Source of the DNA: Ephydatia muelleri
Taxonomy: Eukaryota; Porifera; Demospongiae; Spongillida; Spongillidae
Direction of reading: 5' to 3'
Assembly: GCA_013339895.1 (NCBI GenBank)
Contig: JABACO010000019.1
Coordinates: forward strand, 5,174,591-5,238,590
Length of the DNA: 64,000 bases
Below the pieces are notes generated by a model. That model was not told the origin of the DNA. It ran no database searches and worked only from the letters and a program-made list of their open reading frames with translations. This document shows, piece after piece, positions 56,186-64,000 of the stretch; positions within the stretch are counted from its first letter, which is position 1, and each line of letters opens with the position of its first letter. The translations under genes were made by a program, and so were the position numbers.

Positions 56186-58690
56186 CTGGTTATCCCGGAT
56201 TACACATGGTGTTTCAAAATCAAATAAAGTTTGCTTGCAACGGAATGAAATTATTAAGAACTACACTGTTAACCCGAAATTATTAAGAACTACACTGTTA
56301 ACCCACAAATTATTAAGAACTACACTGTTAACCCGAAATTAAAAACATAATGAATAAGACCCCAACATTCAAGTTCAAGTTGGCCAAATGTAGGGATAAA
56401 AATACACACCACTGTACCAGCAGCAATCACGAATATGTGCAATTCTGTTAAGTCATCGCCCTCTATTTATCAGGTGTTACCTGTGTATGTACATTGCACA
56501 CATTGTAGGAAGTAAACTGAACAGTTGATCTAACAATTGGAGTACCAAGAAGACTTTTAATATGTCATTGTCATTACTAGACCTCGTCTGCAATGTTTAA
56601 TTCCTTCCTAGCACAGGTATATATTTGCAATACAAGCAGTTATTTAGAAGAACAATAGAATTTCCGATATTAATCTATTTTCATCCTTAATTTAGGATAG
56701 AAATCCTGAATTAAGGATGATTTTTGACCGCTAGTATCAACTTCAATTTGCATTGTATTGGTACTTTTGGGGGCTATTTAGCTCGCATAGTCGCATAGGC
56801 TTTCATCTAAATAGCACTATCTATGCGTCGATCTAAGAATAAACCACTGTTTTGGCTTCGTATCCCATTTCATGCGCTTGTAATGCCTATCACCATCAAA
56901 GTCGGGGGATAAAGTGGAAGGAAAGAGTAAGACGCTTACTGGAATTGTTACAAAGATTACTAAGGAGAGCCACACACGCAAATTCACCATACAATGGGAC
57001 ACAGAAGGTACTAGCATTGAATCAGATTGAGGTATAAGCAAAGCGAGTAGTGCCAGCAAAGCCTCCATGCAAGAAACAAAAACGTATTCCTGCCATTGTT
57101 GAGAGCATGAAGAGAGATCTGACAGTGATATGGACAGTGTTAGTGATACAGAGGAAGAAAGAGGTGACAGTGTGCGAAGAGAAGAAGGCAATCAAGAGGC
57201 ACGAAGAAGCACAATATTGGAATGCTCATGGCAGAGAATGGGTAGAGATTGATCACCTCACTGTTGATCCTGCAGTAAATGCCTACACAGGAATTACTAA
57301 ACTGAAGTGGGGATCTTCTCTGGAAGGTGCTGAGAAGAGTATGAAGTAATATTTCTACCTTATGTTTCCTATGGACTCCTAGAGATGCAATGATTTCATT
57401 GTCACAAAAATCTTGATTTCTTTGTAACAGTTATGATATCTCGGTTTGAATTTTTCATAAAGATCTTTCATAACCTATGATACATTTTAGCTTCCACAGC
57501 TTTGACTAACATATAAATATAGCGAAGTACAAAATCAAATCTATTACGTCATTGTTACTAATAAAAGATATTATTGAATCACAGGAGTATAGCTTGATTT
57601 TAACTTCTAAATCAGTATACCATTATCAATATCATATTGTATAGCGTATTTCGAAGATATCAATAATCCATACAGTTGGAAACTCATGTATATCTAACCC
57701 AGGACAGGTGGTAAATGTGCAATACACAAGTGGGTGGATTTAATGAAACTCATATCGCCCACTAACAAATTACGATCGTGATCTCAATTATGTGACACTA
57801 TTGCCTTCGATTTCACATCATGACGCATTCGTGATATCTTTTCATGAAGTGTTTGGATCACAATATGTGGGAACAGTACAAAGTAATGCAAATAATTAAC
57901 ACACAATTAGACACTTAATGGAAAGGTACTTTGTTATTATTTTAACAAAAAGATCTATTTATTATTAAATAACATACAAAGTTAGTTAATTCATTAATAA
58001 ATTCCCACACATTCATTTTCAAGGTTGAGTGACCACTGATATTCAAGTAATAACATTTAATAATAATTTATAACACTTTAATTACTTAGCTAGAACTGCA
58101 AACTAAATTTAATTAACTTAATATTAAAGATTTTCAGGCACTGATTATGAGAAGTTTTGCATATTTACATCCATTTTAAATTAACTATTAATTAAAATTT
58201 ATTATATAATTTCTTCCTATTTGAATTGGTTGCTACTGACCAACACCACTAATATAATTACTTATGGTGACATTGTCCTTCAGGGACTCTAGTAGAACAA
58301 GGATTTAAAGTGTTCCTTTCTTTCCCCCACTGTCATGTAGTCCTGAGAGTTTTAAAAAACGAACAAACAAAATGTGATGGAAAGGGTTAAAAAATTACAC
58401 TAACTTTACTGCGATGTGAACCCAGGTCCCTCATGCACCTGTAATGATCACACGTTATGGGTCTTAAAATGACTTAAGGTTGGCACTACTTGTTATGCAA
58501 ACCACCACGTATATTTGCTCTCATCATAAACAGGCAATGTTAACCGTAACAGCTTCCAAAAATTTACTAAAAATACATTCTTTTCAGAATTAAGTTGAGA
58601 AAAAAGAAAAAGTTCGCATTGGAAAGTTGGCTAAAATGCAAATATATGAGAATGATCAGAACATAGTACAATGAATGCATCCTGTTTAGC
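56186..58690. other. AT-rich stretch without a supported gene
   Basis: A 28-bp unit (aattattaagaactacactg plus ttaaccc) repeats three to four times at 56247-56340. A plus-strand frame at 57050-57349 (99 codons, containing VEIDHLTVDPAVNAYTG) is open, but an overlapping frame with an acidic DSDMDSVSDTEEE run is equally open, so I cannot decide whether either is coding. The rest, to 58690, is AT-rich and featureless. Confidence 0.35.
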
Positions 58691-58720
58691 CTATGCATAG
58701 GGCTTCATTAATGGCAAAGT

Positions 58721-58756
58721 CTCTCTCTCTCTCTCTCCCCCCCTCTCTCTCTCTCC

Positions 58757-58795
<39 letters not shown>
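58721..58795. repeat. (CT)n with C-runs
   Basis: CT repeats interrupted by two poly-C runs, directly next to the donor (minus strand) of the exon 58911-58798. Confidence 0.92.
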
Positions 58796-58797
<2 letters not shown>

Positions 58798-58799
<2 letters not shown>

Positions 58800-58911
58800 A
58801 GAAGGGGAGTTTCTAGACATGTCATCTGGACTGCTGGCAACGAGGGAGTCCTTGTTGGCAGCTGCTGCAGCATATCGAGTGGAACCTTTTGCTGGTGATG
58901 GTGATGGACTG
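58798..58911 (-). CDS. Candidate exon, Ser/Ala-rich
   Basis: Minus strand between an acceptor (acaccag) and a consensus donor (gtaaga). The frame reads SPSPSPAKGSTRYAAAAANK and then SLVASSPDDMSRNSP. It could belong to the same minus-strand transcript as the long repeat-bearing exon at 53.2-56.2 kb. No domain is recognised. Confidence 0.45.
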
Positions 58912-59339
58912 CTGGTGTGTGTGTGTGTGTTGTGTGTATTGGGATAGATGATGGAAGATGTAGGAGGACAACATACAGTCAGTAACTGTTGCAAGGACAT
59001 CCAAATTGCTTCCCCTTTATGTCACACAGTAAATGCTTTCCATCAAGCAATATTTACAAGAAGCATTTCAATGATGTCATCACCAGTACTTACACAGTGA
59101 CTTTGTGACATCAGGGCATTTAGTATGGCACTTGAAACGCGCCCCATGGTGTCAAAGGCGCCACATCTGGTGTGGAGTTTCATTGAATAATTACTACCCT
59201 ACCCATCGCTCCAGGTCATTAAGCATCAAGGAACAGGGTTAATGGGTTCCAGTAATACCACATCAGTTCCGGTAGTGGGGTGCCTGCCTACTTGCGGTTG
59301 GTTTTGTGGCGCTAGGGCAGGGTCACTCGTGCACTATTG

Positions 59340-60512
59340 ACTCACCTCTGCACCCTCATGATCACCCACCCTCTGCACCCTCATGATCACCCACCCTCTG
59401 CACCCTCATGATCACCTAACCCTCTGCACCCTCATGATCACCCACCCTCATGATCACCTAACCCTCTACACCCTCATGATCACCCACCCTCTGCACTCCC
59501 ATGATCACCCACCCTCTGCACCCTCATGATCACCTAACCCTCTGCACCCTCATGATCACCCACCCTCTGCACTCTCATGATCACCCACCCTCTAAACCCT
59601 CATGATCACCCACCCTCTGCACTCTCATGATCACCCACCCTCTAAACCCTCATGATCACCCAACCCTCTGCACCCTCATGATCACCCACCCTCATGATCA
59701 CCCAACCCTCTGCACCCTCATGATCACCCACCCTCTACACCCTCATGATCACCCACCTCATGATCACCTAACCCTCTGCATCCTCATGATCACCCACCCT
59801 CTACACCCTCATGATCACCCACCCTCATGATCACCTAACCCTCTACACCCTCATGATCACCCACCTCATGATCACCTAACCCTCTACACCCCCATGATCA
59901 CCCACCCTCATGATCACCTAACCCTCTGGACCCTCATGATCACCCACCCTCATGATCACCCAACCCTCTGCACCCTCATGATCACCCACCCTCATGATCA
60001 CCTAACCCTCTACACCCCCATGATCGCCCACCCTCATGATCACCTAACCCTCTGGACCCTCATGATCACCTAACCCTCTGCACCCTCATGATCACCCACC
60101 CTCATGATCACCCAACCCTCTGCACCCTCATGATCACCCACCCTCATGATCACCCAACCCCTCTACACCCCCATGATCACCCACCCTCATGATCACCCAA
60201 CCCTCTGCACCCTCATGATCACCCACCCTCATGATCACCCAACCCTCTACACCCCCATGATCACCCACCCTCTGCACCCTCATGATCACCCACCCTCATG
60301 ATCACCCAACCCTCTACACCCTCATGATCACCCACCCTCTGCACTCCCATGATCACCCACCCTCTACACCCTCATGATCACCCAACCCTCTGCACCCTCA
60401 TGATCACCCACCCTCTACACCCTCATGATCACCTAACCTACTGCATCCTCATGATCACCCACCCTCATGATCACCCACCCTCATGATCACCCACCCTCAT
60501 GATCACCTGAGG
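59340..60512. repeat. Tandem array of catgatcaccc units, about 1.17 kb
   Basis: Two interleaved unit types, ccctctgcaccctcatgatca plus ccca (24-25 bp) and ccctcatgatcacccaa (16-17 bp), alternate in changing order over about 55 units. Each contains the palindrome catgatca/tgatca. Flanks at 60513-61980 contain no convincing exon, although a minus-strand open frame of 79 codons exists at 60841-61080. Confidence 0.94.
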
Positions 60513-61989
60513 TACTGTACTTAGCATTGCCGTAAACCTTATACAAAGGTGTGGTGAAGATGGAGCCCTGCAGGCTTGACCTTCTAACCTAGAGAACCAA
60601 GCGTTGAACCAGCGTCTTTGCTTGGTACATAGCGTCACCATCTGGTTCGTATTTCCCTGTTGGTCCTCATGTGACCTAACCTACACTACTGGAGCTTCCA
60701 ACTGCCACAGGTCAGGGATTCAGGGTCACTGCTCGTTGGTCACTGGCCCCCCTCCCCCCTCCCCCCCTCCATTCCCTGCCAATCAGTCGAACTAATCAAC
60801 GTCAGGTGGGGGAAGCATTGCAGTATATTGGTAGTGTGTGTTATTGTTGCTTGAGTGTGCCTCTTTCAGCATTGGAATTTACTAGGTGGGTTATGTTTAT
60901 AGAATTATAGTGATAATGTTCTAAAATATTCTTTGTGAAGGTGCGAATACGGCCTCTGCTATCGCTACCAAATTCCACCTTGGGCGGATGTATTGACGCA
61001 CCAAGAAGATACATGTGCATTGATTGGACGGGCGCTAAAGGTGTCAGCTGGTCATGAGCGTGTGTCACGACATCAGGCACCTAGTCCCTGACAGTACAGC
61101 TACAACGGAACAGTCATACAATACACATGTAGGGTTTAAGATGGGCTATACTGTGTAAGATTATTTACCTGTAGTATCCCATCAAACCCACTGCAACAGG
61201 ACTACACTGTGTTTCCCATGCCTTTTTTTTTGCACAACCCAAATCCTCCTACATCCAAATCACTTTCTCGAAGGACAAATGTTTGTTATACTTAAAGTGA
61301 GAGACGTAGTTATAGTGAACTAACGCTTCTACATTAAAATGTCCGGCATTGTGAAGCTTCCATTGGGTGCTTCAGTGCAAATGTTAGCATCAAACTGATG
61401 CACTTAAGAGTTCTTTGGTTGGTGTGATGAAACCATTGAATGTAAGGATTGTTTGCTGATCGTGCATCCCCAATCGTATGGAAGTTTTTAAATGGAAATA
61501 GGGCTGTCTCCCTCTGAAGACACTACCTCTCTGTCCCAAAAGACACTGCCTCCACTAGACATCCCTTGCACTCCAGCGAATGGCGCCGAACCCTAACCAC
61601 CTGATAGACGGAGGGGGGAAGTCAAGAGTGGCGAGACATTCTCTGCGCCTCACTAACCCTTTGTTCCCTGCCCCCCTTCACACTGGCCACCATTGCTACG
61701 TCCAACTTAGAAGGTTTTGGGGTGCCCCCCCCTCACCTACACACCCCACACCAGCACGCGCAAATCCAGGTGGACCCTCTCATGCCCCTCCCCACCCTCC
61801 TTTTAAATAGAGCCCACCATAAGCAAGTAAGTGTTAATATCATCACCAACAAAAATTAAAATTAAAAAGAAAAACCACAATTCACCATAGATGGGTGCCA
61901 AACATATCAGGTGACAGTCAATTATCACTAGAGCCTGTCAATACAACCCACAAATGTCTAGCTGGCTTCTGTGTGAAGGTGTACCTTAC

Positions 61990-62683
61990 CTGGTCAAATT
62001 CACACATGACATCAGAAAGGTGGAGAAACACACACCTACTAGAGAACTATCACACATGCACACACACACATACAGTACTACACACACCGCACCATATATA
62101 CGTACACATGGACATGTCCACACACACACACCACACACATAGACACACACACTGCCACGTACTGCTCAGACAGTTCTTCAGGTATTTCGTTGGGCAGGTT
62201 GAGAACATGTGATGTGAAGGTCTCCACCGGAGCAGAGGGAGTGCGTGCCAAGAAGAAGTGTGGCTTGGAAATGTCCGGAACAACCATCTCTCTCCTGCTG
62301 CAGGACTGGTGGATGTCACGCACCACCTCGTAGCTTTCGGGATCCTGTCCCAATTGAAGAGCACCATCGTCATCATGATGATGCATGTGTGCACAATGTA
62401 GGGGATACAAGTAACACTGACAACCATCTTTCCATTAGTGACTCCCAACCAAGACGTGATAGCGATCACATAATGGCACACTCCTTGTCAGTTAGTGTGG
62501 CTAAAATTTAAAACTAAAATACAGAACAGAGTGTGCTAAAATCTATTGTGGGCAAAATGACATTGTCACCCGTAGTGTTAAAAACACTACAGTAAGAGAT
62601 TCTCAAGCCCCAATTTGCGCTCCTATACACACACTGCATTAGATACAACACCACCCTGTTGGCGTCACACAGGTGACATACAT

Positions 62684-62728
<45 letters not shown>

Positions 62729-62860
62729 CACTACTGCCCCCTCCCCCTCCCCACATCACAAACACACGTGCAACATAGCATACCCGCTTCTGTGACAGTA
62801 TGATTGTAGAGTATGTGTACTTGTCGAAAGACCCACATGGGTTTGTGATGGCCATGTGCA
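61990..62860 (-). CDS. Candidate exons of an unrecognised protein
   Basis: Three minus-strand stretches with good boundaries: about 62860-62784 (MAITNPCGSFDKYTYSTIIL, donor GTATGC), 62344-62163 (DPESYEVVRDIHQSC, PHFFLARTPSAPVETFTSHV, IPEELSEQ, donor GTACGT) and 62035-61990 (CVFLHLSDVMCEFDQ, donor GTAAGG); the last two join in phase. They look coding, but I do not recognise the family. They may be 5' exons of the large minus-strand transcript that runs down to 37360, or a separate gene. Confidence 0.5.
62681..62727. repeat. (CA)n microsatellite
   Basis: About 22 CA units in the putative intron between candidate exons 62784 and 62344. Confidence 0.9.
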
Positions 62861-62892
62861 AGAATTTTAAATTGCTCTGCCGACAATGAACT

Positions 62893-63117
62893 AAGACGAG
62901 GGAGGGCTCTGTTAAGGTTACGACTGTGAGGTCATCACTATATCACAGTCACTGCAATGAGGTCATCATCGTGCGCCTTCACCTCTCTAACTACTCCATG
63001 AGCTACGAATTAGCTAGAGGGAGGGCTCTGTTAAGGTTACGACTGTGAGGTCATCACTATATCACAGTCACTGCAATGAGGTCATCATGATGCGCCCTTC
63101 ACCTCTCTAACTACTCC
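62893..63117. repeat. Direct tandem duplication, about 116-bp unit
   Basis: The stretch starting gagggagggctctgttaagg occurs at about 62901 and again at about 63018, ending with cacctctctaactactcca in both. The copies differ by only two or three bases, so the duplication is recent. Confidence 0.93.
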
Positions 63118-63523
63118 ACATTTGGCCAGTGAGCTAAGAATGAGCTACAAAAGGGACAGGCATGCGAAATGAATTCATTAGACAGATTAGCCCAATGCAT
63201 TAACCACATGCTTGCCATCCTTTGGGAAAACATGAAAGTGCACATCCGTAGACAAGTAGCAGATGGAGGAGCCAGTGAATTAGGAAACACACACGCAAAG
63301 ACAGGAAGCGTTGGTTCGAGTCCTGACACGATTAGGAGAAACTGAGACAAGTTTGGCTTGCACAGAACGACCAGTGGTTTAGATCACATTACGTAGGAAG
63401 AATGACCAGTGGTACAGAACAGTTCAGATCACATTACTATAGGAAGAGATGACGTTTGCCAACCATAAATCTGCTAATTACACATATGTGAAAACCTAAG
63501 CAGAGGGTAACCTCAATGGCTGC

Positions 63524-63579
<56 letters not shown>

Positions 63580-64000
63580 AACACACATGCACACACACAT
63601 ACGAACACATATAAAAACACATTCAAACACACCGATAAACATAGACACATACACATACAAACTCACACACAAACACACCCATATAAACACTCATACAAAC
63701 ACACACCAACTTCACATAACTCACATAAAATCACACCATCAAAACCCACACAACTGATGCTACACAACCTTTTTTATTTAATGGCAATGAAACATCAAAG
63801 TCACAGGAATTTTAACTACAAGCCAGCTCCAATTACCATCTGATTGGAGACAAAATGGTTTTATTTCATTAACATAGCTTGCCAATTCAAACATTAATTA
63901 GCAAGGATCCCACAGCCGTAGTACGCCCAAAACACATGCAATCATAGTGAGGGACTAACTAAATGCATGCTGCTGCTACCTAGAAGTGTAAATGACCGGG
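63118..64000. other. Window end, no gene recognised
   Basis: A CA-rich irregular array spans 63522-63720. A minus-strand frame of 79 codons at 63111-63350 is open but resembles nothing I know. The final 280 bp are AT-rich and featureless. Confidence 0.4.

Noticed and set aside
57050-57349. 99-codon plus-strand frame as a gene
   Set aside because: An overlapping frame looks equally plausible, and neither matches a family, so it is only noted in the gene-poor stretch.
59340-60512. Telomere-like repeat
   Set aside because: The units contain cctaaccct, but the order is not a run of TTAGGG; it is embedded in a 17/24-bp unit array with unique flanks.
63290-63345. tRNA 3' half suggested by ggttcgagtcc
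   Set aside because: The flanking bases do not form a T stem, and no D or anticodon arm is found at the right distance.

Overview
This window is eukaryotic and animal. Its genes are split into short exons (about 50-200 bp) with GT..AG junctions. It carries a TALE homeobox gene, a myotubularin-family gene and a CDIN1 (C15orf41) orthologue, and it has remnants of LINE and Ty3/Gypsy retroelements. There is no prokaryotic organisation. The mixture suggests a marine invertebrate, possibly an early-branching one such as a sponge. That is inference and not proven. All gene models below were assembled by hand from reading-frame, splice-phase and family-resemblance arguments. The reliable genes are those where consecutive exons keep phase and match a known family.

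Layout. 0.6-8.6 kb: CDIN1 (+), ten exons found, with microsatellites, minisatellites and two hairpin elements in its introns. 9.2-9.9 kb: LINE 3' remnant (-). 10.4-10.8 kb: 32-bp minisatellite. 11.2-13.7 kb: a roughly 2.5-kb element or duplication with arms of about 670 bp in inverted orientation; one arm is interrupted by a 161-bp hairpin MITE with a TTA target duplication. 14-15.5 kb: weak candidate exons (+). 16.7-19.8 kb: a multi-exon gene (-) of an uncharacterised conserved invertebrate family, with one apparent frame break. 20-25.8 kb: no gene recognised, one LINE fragment. 25.9-28.3 kb: decayed Ty3/Gypsy pol (+) containing an 18-bp tandem expansion. 30.3-34.7 kb: a multi-exon gene (-) of unknown function with a 35-bp minisatellite intron. 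35.6-36.8 kb: Iroquois-like TALE homeobox gene (+). 37.4-51.1 kb: a myotubularin-related gene (-) with PH-GRAM, phosphatase-like domain, coiled coil and C-terminal PH domain. Its catalytic Cys is replaced by Tyr, so it is predicted to be a pseudophosphatase. Its introns hold a Ty3/Gypsy fragment and a minisatellite that repeats a splice acceptor. 52.3-56.2 kb: long Ser/Pro/Gln-rich coding exons (-) with three different in-frame tandem repeats, perhaps the N-terminal part of the same transcript. 58.8-62.9 kb: further candidate minus-strand exons around a 1.2-kb minisatellite.

The most striking trait is the density of tandem repeats. Roughly a dozen independent minisatellites (18-46 bp units) and more than a dozen microsatellites lie in introns, intergenic DNA and coding exons. 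No metabolic or defence operon is present. The most unusual items are the dead phosphatase loop, the splice-acceptor minisatellite, the repeat-built coding exon, and the nested inverted-repeat elements.
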